From an uncultured Carnobacteriaceae bacterium (GTDB lineage: Bacteria > Bacillota > Bacilli > Lactobacillales > Aerococcaceae), in contig CALHVK010000115.1 in the NCBI GenBank assembly GCA_938039195.1, forward strand, positions 1 through 64,000: a DNA stretch of 64,000 nucleotides. The letters are read 5' to 3'. Of the stretch, positions 10,905-22,131 are shown piece by piece. Positions within the stretch are counted from its first letter, which is position 1. Each line of letters starts with the position of its first letter. The notes beneath the pieces are model-generated. The model was given only the letters and a program-made list of their open reading frames with translations. It was not told the DNA's origin and did no database searches. The translations under genes were made by a program, and so were the position numbers.

Positions 10905-11446
10905 TGGTAAAATATCACAAAGATATCGTTAAAGAAGCCAGCCATTTTTATGCAAAGGCAAAATACGAAGGCCATTTAGAGCAAGTGACAAGAGAAATTC
11001 AAGCCATTTTAGCAGGAATTCACAATACGTCAACGTTTAGACAGATGATGCATTTAGAACATGTTTCTTATGACAAAAAACTCTCTGTATTAGAGTCTGC
11101 ATTTGGCCACTTATCGAAGGAAACGCAAGAGTACTTAGCAACTTTCCCATCTGAAGATGGATCAATGAATGTTGTAGAAGCACTTGAAGCTTTCTTAGAT
11201 ATTTATAATGCCAATAAATTAGAAATTATTTCGGCGATTCCTTTAACGGAGGAACAGATTGATCGTATTGCTATAGCGTTCCAAAACAAAACCAATAAAG
11301 AATTCGATTCTTGGGTGAATACCGTGGATCCTTCAGTGATTGGTGGAGTTCAATTAAAAACTAAAGAGTTCTTATTAGATGGAACAATCGCAAATAAATT
11401 AAAACAATTCAAAGAGAAAATTAGCCAAACAGGAATAAAGAGGTGA
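10904..11446 (+). CDS. atpH: ATP synthase subunit delta
   Basis: Delta links the peripheral stalk to the top of the alpha/beta hexamer. The 180-residue protein has the N-terminal helical bundle and the conserved C-terminal DPSVIGGVQLK motif. Its start overlaps the atpF stop by one base. Confidence 0.95.
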   Translation: MVKYHKDIVKEASHFYAKAKYEGHLEQVTREIQAILAGIHNTSTFRQMMHLEHVSYDKKLSVLESAFGHLSKETQEYLATFPSEDGSMNVVEALEAFLDIYNANKLEIISAIPLTEEQIDRIAIAFQNKTNKEFDSWVNTVDPSVIGGVQLKTKEFLLDGTIANKLKQFKEKISQTGIKR

Positions 11447-11456
11447 GATGGCATAA

Positions 11457-12965
11457 ATGGAAATGAGTAATATTACAGCGAGAATTCGTGACCAAATCGC
11501 TTCTTTTGAAACAAAAGAACAGATTGAAGAAATCGGTGAAGTATCGTTCATCGGGGACGGAATTGCTCGTGTCATCGGTCTTACAAATGTAATGGCTGGG
11601 GAATTAGTAGAATTTGACAATGGCGCATATGGAATGGCTCAAAACTTAGAGAAGAATGACGTAGGGGTTATCATCTTTGGCTCTTATGAAAATATTCATG
11701 AAGGTGAACCTGTAAAACGTACAGGACGTATTTTAGACGTACCTGTAGGAGATGCGCTTATTGGACGTGTTGTTGATGCTTTAGGTCGTCCAATCGATGG
11801 TTTAGGTGCTATCGAAACAACAAAAAAACGTCCAGTAGAAAATGAAGCGCCTGGCGTTATGCAACGTCAAAGCGTTAAACAATCATTACCAACGGGATTA
11901 AAAGTAGTAGATGCTTTAGTACCAATTGGTAAAGGGCAACGTGAGTTAATCATTGGTGACCGTAAAACTGGTAAAACAAGTATTGCAGTGGATGCCATTT
12001 TGAATCAAAAAGGCAAAGATACATTATGTATTTATGTAGCTATTGGTCAAAAAGAATCTACGGTTAAGGCTCTTGTAGAAACATTGAAACGTTACGGCGC
12101 AATGGAATATACAACAGTTGTATCCGCTAGTGCCTCTCAACCAGCACCAATGCTTTATATTGCACCATATGCAGGTACAGCAATGGGTGAAGAGTGGATG
12201 TACCAAGGTCGCGATGTATTGATTATCTATGATGATCTATCAAAACAAGCAGCGGCTTATCGTGAAATTTCCCTATTACTTCGCCGTCCACCAGGTCGTG
12301 AAGCATATCCAGGGGATGTATTCTACTTGCACTCACGTTTATTAGAACGTGCGGCTAAATTAAGCGATGAATTAGGCGGAGGATCATTAACAGCCTTACC
12401 AATCATCGAAACACAAGCTGGAGATATTTCTGCATATATCCCAACAAACGTAATCTCTATTACTGATGGACAAATCTTCTTAGAAAGTGACTTGTTCTAT
12501 TCAGGGGTACGTCCAGGGTTATCAGCCGGATTATCTGTATCGCGTGTTGGGGGTTCTGCCCAAATTAAAGCGATGAAAAAAGTTTCCGGTACATTACGTA
12601 TCGACTTAGCAAGTTACCGTGAATTAGAAGCCTTCACACAATTTGGTTCTGATTTAGATGCGGCAACTCAACAAAAATTAAATCGTGGTAAACGTACGGT
12701 AGAAGTCTTAAAACAAGATGTTCACCAACCATTACCTATCGAGTATCAAGTATCGATTTTATTTGCTTTAACACATGGTTTATTAGATGCGATTCCAATT
12801 GATCGTATTAAACCATTTGAAAAAGCGCTATATCAACATTTAGAAAGCGAACATAGAGATTTATTAAATGAAATCCGCGATCAACATGTGATTTCGGATG
12901 AAGAGAAATTCTATAAAGTAATTGAGAATTTCAAACAAATTCATTTATTTGAACGTGTTCAATAA
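11457..12965 (+). CDS. atpA: ATP synthase subunit alpha
   Basis: Alpha is the non-catalytic nucleotide-binding subunit of F1. The 502-residue protein has the P-loop GDRKTGKTS (about 169-177), the DDLSKQA motif and the [12 protein letters not shown] region. The ATG at 11457 has GAGGTGAGA about eight bases upstream; a second in-frame ATG at 11463 is possible but too far from that site. Confidence 0.97.
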   Translation: MEMSNITARIRDQIASFETKEQIEEIGEVSFIGDGIARVIGLTNVMAGELVEFDNGAYGMAQNLEKNDVGVIIFGSYENIHEGEPVKRTGRILDVPVGDALIGRVVDALGRPIDGLGAIETTKKRPVENEAPGVMQRQSVKQSLPTGLKVVDALVPIGKGQRELIIGDRKTGKTSIAVDAILNQKGKDTLCIYVAIGQKESTVKALVETLKRYGAMEYTTVVSASASQPAPMLYIAPYAGTAMGEEWMYQGRDVLIIYDDLSKQAAAYREISLLLRRPPGREAYPGDVFYLHSRLLERAAKLSDELGGGSLTALPIIETQAGDISAYIPTNVISITDGQIFLESDLFYSGVRPGLSAGLSVSRVGGSAQIKAMKKVSGTLRIDLASYRELEAFTQFGSDLDAATQQKLNRGKRTVEVLKQDVHQPLPIEYQVSILFALTHGLLDAIPIDRIKPFEKALYQHLESEHRDLLNEIRDQHVISDEEKFYKVIENFKQIHLFERVQ

Positions 12966-12989
12966 GCGTAGAAAGGAGAGGTGACCTGA

Positions 12990-13922
12990 ATGACGGCTTC
13001 CTTAAATGATTTAAAGAAGAGAATTGTTTCAACAAAGAAAACAAGTCAAATCACTAGCGCCATGCAGATGGTTTCTGCAGCAAAATTAGCAAAATCAGAG
13101 CAAGCAGTGCGTCACTATCAAGACTACGCTCAAAAAATCCGTGAAGTTGTAACTCACTTACTATACGCAAATCACAATAAAGAAGTTGTAGAGGAAACGA
13201 CAGAAGAAGGAGCAGAAGAAGTAACTTCTTTTATCGACTATCACGACTTATTAATTGAACGTCCGGTTCAAAAGACTGGATACTTAGTGATTTCATCTGA
13301 CCAAGGACTTGCTGGGAGTTACAACTCTTCCATTTTCCAATCAACAAGAGAAATGTTAGAGTTAGACCACCAATCTAAGGATGAATATGTTATCTTAACG
13401 ATTGGGGATGCTGCAAGTCGCTTCTTCAAAAAAATGGGAATAGATGTACGTCTAGAAATTAATGATGTGTCTGATATTCCAACCTTTGAAGAAGTAAGAA
13501 AGATTGTGTCAAGTGCGGTCCAAATGTTCCGTGACGGTGAATTTGATGAGTTTTACGTTTGCTATAATCACCATGTAAACGCACTGTTATCAAACTACCG
13601 TGTTGAAAAAATGCTGCCAATTATCGACTTGGATGAAGAAGAAGCAAAAGAGTACGAATTGGATTATATTTTCGAACCAAACAAGGAAATTATTATGGAC
13701 ATCTTGCTCCCACAATACGCAGAATCGCTTATTTACGGAGCTATTATCGATGCAAAATCAGCAGAACATGCATCTCGCATGACTGCGATGAGAAGTGCTA
13801 CGGATAATGCCAAAGAATTGATTAGTAACTTAACACAAGATTTAAACCAGAGACGACAAGCGCATATTACACAAGAAATTACAGAAATTGTCGGTGGAGC
13901 AGCCGCTCTGGAAGAACATTAG
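12990..13922 (+). CDS. atpG: ATP synthase subunit gamma
   Basis: Gamma is the central rotor shaft. At 310 residues it is slightly longer than the common 285-290, because of an acidic insert after the first helix (about residues 62-85, rich in Glu); such an insert is usual in lactic acid bacteria. The N-terminal ITSAMQMVSAAKL and the C-terminal AMRSATDNA and RQAHITQEITEIVGGA motifs are intact. Confidence 0.96.
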   Translation: MTASLNDLKKRIVSTKKTSQITSAMQMVSAAKLAKSEQAVRHYQDYAQKIREVVTHLLYANHNKEVVEETTEEGAEEVTSFIDYHDLLIERPVQKTGYLVISSDQGLAGSYNSSIFQSTREMLELDHQSKDEYVILTIGDAASRFFKKMGIDVRLEINDVSDIPTFEEVRKIVSSAVQMFRDGEFDEFYVCYNHHVNALLSNYRVEKMLPIIDLDEEEAKEYELDYIFEPNKEIIMDILLPQYAESLIYGAIIDAKSAEHASRMTAMRSATDNAKELISNLTQDLNQRRQAHITQEITEIVGGAAALEEH

Positions 13923-13930
13923 GATTTTAG

Positions 13931-15369
<1,439 letters not shown>

Positions 15370-15370
<1 letters not shown>

Positions 15371-15798
15371 TGATGGCTGAACATGAATTACTGGTCGTTG
15401 TCACAACACCAGAAGGAAAAGTGTATAACCATCGTTCCTATTCTGTGAGTGCCGATGCAGTCGATGGCGGAATCACCATACTACCGCATCATGCTCCAAT
15501 CATGCTTCCTTTAAAAATCGGAGCACTTCGAGTGAAACGATTCTTAGAGGATTCACCAACTGATTATATTGCAATCGGTGGTGGAGTTATGGAAGTGCGG
15601 GATAATGTCGTAACAATCATTGCTAACGTAGCTGAACGTGCTAGAGACATTGACGTGACTCGTGCAGAGCAAGCAAAAGATAAAGCTGAAAAAGTAATTA
15701 GCGATAGTAGTCGTTCTCAAAGTGATGTAGAGCGTGCGAAAATCGCTTTAAGTAAGGCGATTAACCGTATTGGTGTTTCTAAACATAGAAGAAAATAA
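15370..15798 (+). CDS. atpC: ATP synthase subunit epsilon
   Basis: Epsilon is the regulatory rotor subunit with an N-terminal beta sandwich and two C-terminal helices. The 142-residue protein has the conserved GxxxxLPxHAP-like segment GGITILPHHAPIM. ATG codons at 15370 and 15373 are both possible. It closes the operon and is followed directly by a strong hairpin. Confidence 0.95.
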
Positions 15799-15827
15799 AA
15801 ACGAGAGGATGCTTCATCCTCTCGTTT
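15799..15827 (+). terminator. atp operon 3' hairpin
   Basis: A 13-bp perfect stem (15799-15811 with 15815-15827) and a three-base loop start directly after the atpC stop. The tail is not T-rich, so it may mainly protect the mRNA 3' end; the next hairpin supplies the T-tract. Confidence 0.7.
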
Positions 15828-15840
15828 ATTGTTGAAACGA

Positions 15841-15872
15841 AAAAACTAGCAGAGATTTCTGCTAGTTTTTTT
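15841..15872. terminator. Bidirectional terminator between atpC and the TlpA-like gene
   Basis: A 13-bp stem (15841-15853 with 15858-15870) with a GATT loop has an A-run on one side and a T-run on the other, so it can stop transcription from both directions. Confidence 0.85.
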
Positions 15873-15876
15873 GATT

Positions 15877-16368
15877 TTATAAGATTTCTTTGATGTAGGT
15901 CTCGAGTTCTTCTTGAGTCAGAACGCCGGCTGTTTTCTTAACAATATTTCCATCTTTATCCACAAAGATAAGTGTTGGAATTTCTGTAATCTCGTGATAT
16001 TTTTGGAAGCTTGAATCAACATCCGCATAATAGTTGAGAGATAGAGAGTGTTCTTTTAAGTATTTCTTTCCATTCTCAATGGGTTCTTTTTGACTGATCA
16101 TCGCTACACCAACAAATTCAACTTTGTCCGCATATTTTTCTTTTAATGTATTTAAAATAGGGAGCTCTTGTTGGCAATCTGGGCACCAACTTGCCCAAGC
16201 GTAGTAGACTGTTGGCTTTCCGTTAAAGTCTTTTTCAGTTAATTTTTTCCCGCTTGCGTCTTGGAATACGACGTTTGCATCAGCAGGCTTGCTGTTTGAT
16301 GGTAATAAATAAAATGTAGCTAATCCTGCAACCATCAGTGCTGCAAGAGCCAATAAAAGTTTTTTCAT
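15877..16368 (-). CDS. TlpA/ResA-like membrane-anchored thiol-disulfide oxidoreductase
   Basis: The 163-residue protein has an N-terminal hydrophobic segment (about residues 3-22) that is a signal anchor, then a thioredoxin fold with the active site Trp61-Cys62-Pro-Asp-Cys65 and the cis-proline in EIPTLIF. No lipobox cysteine is seen. Proteins of this family reduce or form disulfides on the outer face of the membrane, for example for methionine sulfoxide reductases or cytochrome maturation. The neighbours are a flavin-type protein and a glutathione peroxidase, which suggests a role in oxidative stress. The exact substrate cannot be told from sequence. Confidence 0.87.
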   Translation of the reverse strand: MKKLLLALAALMVAGLATFYLLPSNSKPADANVVFQDASGKKLTEKDFNGKPTVYYAWASWCPDCQQELPILNTLKEKYADKVEFVGVAMISQKEPIENGKKYLKEHSLSLNYYADVDSSFQKYHEITEIPTLIFVDKDGNIVKKTAGVLTQEELETYIKEIL

Positions 16369-16387
16369 AAAATCCTCTTTCTAATGA

Positions 16388-16813
16388 TTATTCGTGAATA
16401 TCAAACACGTATTTGTGGCCTTGTGTAAGGCTATGGTAGAATCCTTTACCGTCATATAAGTGGAATACTTGTACGCCAGCAATGTCTTCTTCGTTAGGGT
16501 AAACATCTTTTACGAATGGGTTATCTTTAAGAACTTCTTCAAGACGTTCACGACCGATTTCTTTTACAACACCTTCGATACGAATGACTTGGATTAAGTA
16601 ATCCTCGCTCTTCATAGCAGTAATGGCAACTTTTTGGTTATTTTGTAGTTGTTTGTAGAAGTTTGTTTTTGGACTAGTCATAAAGAACACGCCTTTTTCG
16701 TTTGCAACACCAATATGGATATGACGCGCATGAGGTTGGTTGTTCTCATCTGCAGTCGCAATAACTGCTACATTCATTTCTTCTAAAATACGTAAAATTT
16801 CATTGACTTCCAT
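16388..16813 (-). CDS. Pyridoxamine 5'-phosphate oxidase-like flavin-binding protein
   Basis: The 141-residue protein has the split-barrel fold pattern of the PNPOx-like family: an N-terminal helix, then VAVIATADENNQPHARHIHIG, FFMTSPKTNFYKQL and KVAITAM strands. Family members bind FMN, F420 or heme and are often of unknown function. It lies in a minus-strand run with a peroxidase and a thioredoxin-like protein. The function is not known; a redox role is inferred from context. Confidence 0.78.
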   Translation of the reverse strand: MEVNEILRILEEMNVAVIATADENNQPHARHIHIGVANEKGVFFMTSPKTNFYKQLQNNQKVAITAMKSEDYLIQVIRIEGVVKEIGRERLEEVLKDNPFVKDVYPNEEDIAGVQVFHLYDGKGFYHSLTQGHKYVFDIHE

Positions 16814-16859
16814 GGTGATTTCTCCTAACTGTTTTCTTTTTATTTTATCATAGATTGTT

Positions 16860-17336
16860 TTATGAAAGAAGACTTGCGATTTCGTCTCGAATTTGTTCAG
16901 GCGTTGTAGTAGGGGCGAAACGTTTCAAAATCGTTCCATCTTTTGCTACGAGGAATTTTGTAAAGTTCCATTTAACCTTTTCGCCGAGAAGACCAGCAGT
17001 TTCTTTCTTTAATAACTCAAATAATGGATGTGTTTCAGGCCCATTAACTTTTACCTTACCAAACATTGGGAAAGTCGTATTGTATGTCAATTGGCAATGT
17101 GCGACTGCTTGTTCAGCTGTGAGAGGTTCTTGGCCAGCAAATTGATTGCAAGGGAATCCAAGAACTGTGAATCCTTTGTCCTTGAACTCTAAATAGAGTT
17201 TTTCTAGACCGTCAAATTGTGGAGCGAGTCCGCATCCACTTGCTGTGTTCACAATTAGTAGTAATTGTCCTTTATAGTCTTCTAGAGTAGTTACATCTCC
17301 ACTGACTGTAGGGACTTCAATTTCATAAATTGACAT
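16860..17336 (-). CDS. Glutathione peroxidase family protein (thiol peroxidase)
   Basis: The 158-residue protein reduces hydroperoxides with thiols, in bacteria often thioredoxin and not glutathione. The catalytic tetrad is visible: Cys35 in NTASGCGLAP, Gln65 in FPCNQFAGQEP, and Trp123-Asn124 in KWNFTKFLV. The peroxidatic residue is cysteine, not selenocysteine. It is 16 bases downstream of the HAD phosphatase gene, so they are probably co-transcribed on the minus strand. Confidence 0.92.
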   Translation of the reverse strand: MSIYEIEVPTVSGDVTTLEDYKGQLLLIVNTASGCGLAPQFDGLEKLYLEFKDKGFTVLGFPCNQFAGQEPLTAEQAVAHCQLTYNTTFPMFGKVKVNGPETHPLFELLKKETAGLLGEKVKWNFTKFLVAKDGTILKRFAPTTTPEQIRDEIASLLS

Positions 17337-17352
17337 TCATTTTCCTTCTTTC

Positions 17353-18120
17353 TTAAATAAGGCCATAGTGTTTTAAACCATTAATAATGCCGTTATCTGT
17401 GTTATCCGTTGTAATAAATTCTGCAATTTCTTTAAGGATTGGAAGAGCATTTCCCATTGCCACAGGATGCTGAACAGCTTGAAGCATTTCAATATCGTTT
17501 GGACCATCACCAAAAGCAAAGGTCTTAGCATCTTCTTGGTTCAAATACTCTAAGAAGCGTTTGATTCCTTCCGCTTTTGAATTCCCTTTTGAAATCACAT
17601 CGACTGAGTACGGTGTGTTACGAAGGAAATCAAGGTGGGGGAAGGCTTCCTTATATTTTTCTTCCGCTGGTGGAAGGCAGATGAAGAGCATCATGTTAAT
17701 CGGATGATTTTTATAAAAATCTTCTTTTAATGCAGGAGGATTCGTGTGAATAAATCCATAAGCATCTTTTGCCCCTTCGGAGGATGCTACAAGATAAAAC
17801 TGTTCGTGATTATAAGCAGTGAGCCCGTAACCATCTTCTTTTACCATTTGATGAAATTTCTCTACCGTTTCAGTGGGAATCTGCGAAGAATAGATGACCT
17901 GTTCTTGATAAAGAACCACTTGCCCGTTCATAAAAATTCCTGAGTGGATATTGGCGCTCTCCATAATATCGCGTGTTTCAGCAGAAGAACGTCCTGTTGC
18001 GATAAAGGGCTCATATCCATTGTCTTTTAGTGTTTGAATGGCTTCGGCTGTGGCAACGTCCACTTTTGACTCACCGTTTAATAGTGTTCCATCCAAATCA
18101 AAAAATACAAAACCTTTCAT
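17353..18120 (-). CDS. Cof-type HAD-IIB family phosphatase
   Basis: The 255-residue protein has the HAD motif I FFDLDGTLL at residues 6-14, motif II (FIATGRS), and motif IV FGDGPNDIEML in the C-terminal part, with a C2B cap between. Family members dephosphorylate sugar phosphates, flavin precursors or nucleotides; the substrate here is not determined. It is the first gene of the minus-strand cluster 15877-18120. Confidence 0.9.
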   Translation of the reverse strand: MKGFVFFDLDGTLLNGESKVDVATAEAIQTLKDNGYEPFIATGRSSAETRDIMESANIHSGIFMNGQVVLYQEQVIYSSQIPTETVEKFHQMVKEDGYGLTAYNHEQFYLVASSEGAKDAYGFIHTNPPALKEDFYKNHPINMMLFICLPPAEEKYKEAFPHLDFLRNTPYSVDVISKGNSKAEGIKRFLEYLNQEDAKTFAFGDGPNDIEMLQAVQHPVAMGNALPILKEIAEFITTDNTDNGIINGLKHYGLI

Positions 18121-18150
18121 TCCGTCACTCCATTCGTATAGTCTTATTTT

Positions 18151-18159
18151 AGTATACCA
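18151..18159 (-). promoter_or_regulatory. Extended -10 promoter candidate for the HAD-gpx cluster
   Basis: On the minus strand TGGTATACT fits TGnTATAAT closely and lies about 30 bases before the ATG at 18120. No strong -35 is visible. Confidence 0.5.
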
Positions 18160-18233
18160 TGTTTTGAAGGATTTTAATTGTAGTTCGAATTGAAAGCATT
18201 TTGCGTGAAAGAGTAGAATTATCGTAGTTTTTA

Positions 18234-18242
18234 TGTTAAAAT
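18234..18242 (+). promoter_or_regulatory. Extended -10 promoter candidate for secG-est-rnr-smpB
   Basis: TGTTAAAAT fits the extended -10 form and lies 31 bases before the secG start. The -35 region is poor. Confidence 0.45.
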
Positions 18243-18273
18243 TGAAAAGAATTTTAGTTAAGGAGGGAATCCT

Positions 18274-18504
18274 TTGTACAATTTGATTTTATCACTGATG
18301 GTTGTGGTATGCGTATTATTAATTATTGTTGTTGCAATGCAACCTTCAAAAACAAATGCTGCGAATTTAACAGGTGGAGCGGAGCAATTATTCGGTAAAC
18401 AAAAGGCACGTGGTTTTGAGGCATTCTTAATTCGCGTAACAGTTGTTTTAGGAACAATCTTCATGTTATTAGCATTTGCATTAGCATACATTTCATCAAA
18501 ATAA
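18274..18504 (+). CDS. secG: SecG, protein translocase subunit
   Basis: SecG is the small non-essential subunit of the SecYEG channel. The 76-residue protein has two membrane helices (about 4-22 and 54-73) and the conserved GGAEQLFGKQKARG loop. The start is TTG at 18274 with AAGGAGGG upstream; the first residues MYNL fit the family. It leads the secG-est-rnr-smpB order typical of Firmicutes. Confidence 0.95.
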   Translation: MYNLILSLMVVVCVLLIIVVAMQPSKTNAANLTGGAEQLFGKQKARGFEAFLIRVTVVLGTIFMLLAFALAYISSK

Positions 18505-18511
18505 TAAATTT

Positions 18512-18552
18512 AAGTACAATTGTTCGGATATCCAATCAATTGTACTTTTTTA
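18512..18552 (+). terminator. Hairpin with T-tract between secG and est
   Basis: An 11-bp perfect stem (18512-18522 with 18537-18547), a 14-base loop containing the palindrome GGATATCC, and a T-rich tail. The est ribosome binding site starts 13 bases after the T-run, so it is probably a partial terminator inside the operon. Confidence 0.65.
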
Positions 18553-18576
18553 TTTGGCAGATTAGAGGAGAGTATT

Positions 18577-19305
18577 ATGGAAGCACTATGGTTAAGAAAA
18601 GAAAGCAATACAAGAGCGGTGATTTTATTTCATGCTTATACAGGAACGCCTGCGGATGTGAGAATGCTCGCGCAATTTCTACATCGTCATGATTATGCAG
18701 TCTATGTTCCAGTATTTTCTGGCCATGGAACTCCAGATGTTGAAGATATCTTGGCAAGTTCTCCTGAGGCTTGGTATGAAGATGCTAAACGTGCTGTCGA
18801 CTTTGTTCGAGGACAAGGCTACCACACACTTAGTGCCTTTGGGTTGTCAATGGGTGGCATTATGGCGACTAAATTAGCAACCGAACATCTAGTGGAATAT
18901 GCAGGAACTTTTTGTTCGCCAGTGTCTTCCGGGAATCCTCAGTTGCCAGGACTGCTTCAAAGTTTTATGATGTATGCGAAGGCGTCTTATAGAAATGTAG
19001 GACGACCATTTGATGAAGCTGAAATGAAGGAAAAAGCACAAAAACAATTAGCACAAATTCAATCATTTGCAGGAGAAGTTGCTTCGAAATTAGACGAAGT
19101 GACAGGAAGTTTTTATATTGCACAAGGGGAACAAGATACACTTGTCGATCCAGAGTCTTCTCTTGAATTAAAAGAGGGGCTCATTAACGCACAAGTGGAG
19201 TTACATTGGTATGAAGAAGCAGGGCACGTGATTACGGTTAGTCCTGTTAGAAAGGAATTCCAAGAGACTGTTCTCTCTTTTCTAAATCAACAAGAATGGA
19301 GGTAA
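18577..19305 (+). CDS. Carboxylesterase, alpha/beta hydrolase
   Basis: The 242-residue enzyme resembles the Geobacillus Est30 type of thermostable short-chain carboxylesterase. The nucleophile elbow is GLSMGG, with serine as nucleophile; the catalytic aspartate is in QGEQDTLVDPES and the histidine in AGHVITVSP. The start at 18577 was chosen because GAGGAG lies seven bases before it; an upstream frame start would run through the hairpin. The gene regularly lies between secG and rnr in Firmicutes; the physiological substrate is unknown. Confidence 0.9.
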   Translation: MEALWLRKESNTRAVILFHAYTGTPADVRMLAQFLHRHDYAVYVPVFSGHGTPDVEDILASSPEAWYEDAKRAVDFVRGQGYHTLSAFGLSMGGIMATKLATEHLVEYAGTFCSPVSSGNPQLPGLLQSFMMYAKASYRNVGRPFDEAEMKEKAQKQLAQIQSFAGEVASKLDEVTGSFYIAQGEQDTLVDPESSLELKEGLINAQVELHWYEEAGHVITVSPVRKEFQETVLSFLNQQEWR

Positions 19306-19309
19306 AGAA

Positions 19310-21604
19310 ATGAGACAATCATTAGAAGAAATCTTAATGGCTTTCTTTATGGAACATGAATCTGAAAGTTTTTTTGTTCAAGAAATTAGTGAGCATTTCG
19401 GATTTACTGCTTCAAAGGACTTTAAGATTTTAGTGAAACAATTAGCTGACCTCGAAGATTCTGGAAAAATTGTATTAACACGACAAGGTAAATTTGGATT
19501 CAATCAAAAAAATCGTACGTTAGAAGGAACATTCCGATTAAACGATAAAGGATTTGGTTTTGTCACAGTTGAAGAAGGCAAACCAGATATTTTTATTCCA
19601 AGAACGGATGTCCATGGCGCTATGGATGGAGACAAAGTTGCGATTCGTATCGTTCAAGAAGAAAATCCTTATAACGATAAAGCCGCAAGCGGAACGATTG
19701 TAAAAATCTTAGAACGCGCTGTGAAGCAAGTGGTGGGGATTTATACACGTTATCCATCGAAGATTATGATGCAAACAGGCTATTGTGGCGAAATTGCGTT
19801 AAAAGATTCTAAATTAAAGAAAACGAAATGTTATGTGACTAGAAAGGGATTAAACCCAGTTGACGGAACCGTCGTGATTGCCGAAGTTGACAGTTATGAA
19901 ACAGAGCGTCACGAACTCGTCTTGAAGGCGCATATCGTCAAAGAAATCGGCTATAAAGACGCTGTCGGTATGGATATTTTAATGATTTTACATCAATTAA
20001 AAATCCCAACAGTATTCCCAGACTCAGTATTAGAGGAAGCGAACCGCGTGAGTGAAACAATCTCACCGGAAGAACTCGAAGGGCGTGTGGATTTACGCCA
20101 AGAATTAACCGTAACGATTGACGGAGCAGATGCCAAAGACTTAGATGATGCGGTAGCTCTTGTCAAACGCGAAGATGGAACCTTTGTATTAACGGTATCC
20201 ATCGCCGACGTTTCTTATTATGTAACGGAAAATTCCGAAATGGATAAGGAAGCATTTGAACGTGGAACGAGTGTGTATTTAACGGACCGTGTTGTTCCAA
20301 TGTTACCGCAACGCTTATCCAACGGAATCTGCTCGCTTCATCCATATGAAGAGCGATTAACGTTAACAGCCCGCATGGAAATCGACCGTAGCGGAACGAT
20401 TTACCAGCATGAGATTTTCCCAAGTGTGATTCAATCAAACGAGCGATTAACTTATGATGAAGTGAATGTATTATTCAATACGAATGAAGCTTCTGAAAAA
20501 ATCACTCCAGAAATTGAAGAAATGCTATGGAACATGAAGGAATTACATACGATTTTAGAGCGTAGACGCATGGAACGTGGAGCGATTGACTTTGATACAC
20601 AAGAAGCAAAAATTCTTGTGGATGAAAAAGGAGCGCCGACAGAAATTGTACTACGTGAACGTGGCGTAGCAGAGCGACTCATTGAGTCCTTTATGCTTGC
20701 GGCGAATGAAACAGTGGCTTCTCACTATGAACAATTGAAGGTACCATTTATCTATCGTGTTCACGAAAATCCAGATAGCGAAAAACTCCAACGATTCTTA
20801 GAGTTTATTACAGCATTTGGAATTACGATTAAAGGGAAGAATGATTCCATTACACCGAAGAAATTGCAAAAAGCATTAAACGAAGTACGTGGTGAACCAT
20901 ATGAAGCGGTAGTATCGACGATGATGCTTCGTTCTATGAAACAAGCGAAGTACGATATCACGCCAACAGGACACTATGGACTGGCAGCGGAAGACTATAC
21001 GCACTTCACGTCGCCAATTCGTCGTTATCCTGACTTGATCGTCCATCGTATGATTCGTCATTACGGAAAACACCCAGGTCATTTATCGAAGAAAGAAGAA
21101 ACACTTCTGGAAGATAAATTACAACAAATTGCAGACCAATCTTCTCGTATGGAACGACTTGCAGTACAAGCTGAACGCGATGTGAATGCATTGAAAAAAG
21201 CTGAATACATGCAAGATAAGGTTGGCGAGGAATTCGATGGTATCGTAAGCTCTGTTACAAAATTTGGGATGTTTGTCGAGTTAGCCAATACCGTAGAAGG
21301 ATTAATTCATATTTCTCACTTGAAGCAAGACTACTTCAACTTTATTGAAAGCCACATGATTTTACTTGGAGAACGTACAGGCGTAAGTTATCGTATCGGT
21401 GACCGTGTTCGTGTGAAATGTGTGAAAGTAGATGTGGAAGCTAGAGAAGTCGATTTCCTACTCGTAGAAGATGCAAAACTTGCCAAAACAGAACGTCCAA
21501 GAAAAGGCGATTTCTTTGATGAAAAGTCTTCTAAGAAGGGTAAAAAATCAAAAGGTCGCCAACGCTTTAAAAAAGCGATTAAAACGAAAAAGAAAAGACG
21601 CTAG
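19310..21604 (+). CDS. rnr: Ribonuclease R
   Basis: This 3'-5' exoribonuclease degrades structured RNA and, with SmpB/tmRNA, defective mRNA. The 764-residue protein has the N-terminal helix-turn-helix and cold-shock domains, the RNB catalytic domain (TIDGADAKDLDDAV carries the metal-binding aspartates), an S1 domain (about 630-715, FDGIVSSVTKFGMFVEL) and a basic lysine-rich tail. It is followed after 11 bases by smpB. Confidence 0.96.
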   Translation: MRQSLEEILMAFFMEHESESFFVQEISEHFGFTASKDFKILVKQLADLEDSGKIVLTRQGKFGFNQKNRTLEGTFRLNDKGFGFVTVEEGKPDIFIPRTDVHGAMDGDKVAIRIVQEENPYNDKAASGTIVKILERAVKQVVGIYTRYPSKIMMQTGYCGEIALKDSKLKKTKCYVTRKGLNPVDGTVVIAEVDSYETERHELVLKAHIVKEIGYKDAVGMDILMILHQLKIPTVFPDSVLEEANRVSETISPEELEGRVDLRQELTVTIDGADAKDLDDAVALVKREDGTFVLTVSIADVSYYVTENSEMDKEAFERGTSVYLTDRVVPMLPQRLSNGICSLHPYEERLTLTARMEIDRSGTIYQHEIFPSVIQSNERLTYDEVNVLFNTNEASEKITPEIEEMLWNMKELHTILERRRMERGAIDFDTQEAKILVDEKGAPTEIVLRERGVAERLIESFMLAANETVASHYEQLKVPFIYRVHENPDSEKLQRFLEFITAFGITIKGKNDSITPKKLQKALNEVRGEPYEAVVSTMMLRSMKQAKYDITPTGHYGLAAEDYTHFTSPIRRYPDLIVHRMIRHYGKHPGHLSKKEETLLEDKLQQIADQSSRMERLAVQAERDVNALKKAEYMQDKVGEEFDGIVSSVTKFGMFVELANTVEGLIHISHLKQDYFNFIESHMILLGERTGVSYRIGDRVRVKCVKVDVEAREVDFLLVEDAKLAKTERPRKGDFFDEKSSKKGKKSKGRQRFKKAIKTKKKRR

Positions 21605-21615
21605 GAGGTTCGTGA

Positions 21616-22080
21616 ATGCCTAAAGGAACGAACGATAAAGTGCTCGCACAAAATCGAAAAGCAAGTCATGACTATACCATTCTTGAAACGATTGAAGCTG
21701 GGATGGTCTTAACTGGAACAGAAATCAAATCGGTTCGTCAAGCGCGTATCAATTTAAAAGATGGATACGTGAGCTTGAAGCAAGGAGAAGCTTTTCTTGT
21801 AGGTGTCCATATTAGTCCGTTTGAACAAGGGACACTGTTTAATCATGACCCATTAAGAACGAGAAAATTATTGCTTCATAAAAAGCAAATCAACTATTTA
21901 CTTGAGCAAGTAAAGCAAGCCGGAAATACAGTAGTGCCGCTTAAGGTCTACATTAAAAACGGCGTAGCAAAGTTGTTAATCGGCGTTGCAAAAGGGAAGA
22001 AAAATTACGATAAGCGTGATGCCTTAAAGCAAAAGGATATGAAACGCGAAATCGATCGTGCAATGAAAGAACGATATTAA
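21616..22080 (+). CDS. smpB: SsrA-binding protein SmpB
   Basis: SmpB binds tmRNA and is needed for trans-translation rescue of stalled ribosomes. The 154-residue protein has the conserved [15 protein letters not shown] and [10 protein letters not shown] strands, and the C-terminal [14 protein letters not shown] basic tail that enters the mRNA channel. GAGG precedes the ATG. The tmRNA gene itself is not in this window. Confidence 0.96.
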   Translation: MPKGTNDKVLAQNRKASHDYTILETIEAGMVLTGTEIKSVRQARINLKDGYVSLKQGEAFLVGVHISPFEQGTLFNHDPLRTRKLLLHKKQINYLLEQVKQAGNTVVPLKVYIKNGVAKLLIGVAKGKKNYDKRDALKQKDMKREIDRAMKERY

Positions 22081-22086
22081 AGAGGA

Positions 22087-22116
22087 AAGGCTGGATGATT
22101 GTCCAGCCTTTTTTGC
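22087..22116 (+). terminator. Terminator of the secG-smpB operon
   Basis: A nine-bp stem (22087-22095 with 22102-22110) with a six-base loop is followed by TTTTTG. It lies seven bases after the smpB stop. Confidence 0.85.
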
Positions 22117-22131
22117 ATGCAAAAAATAGAA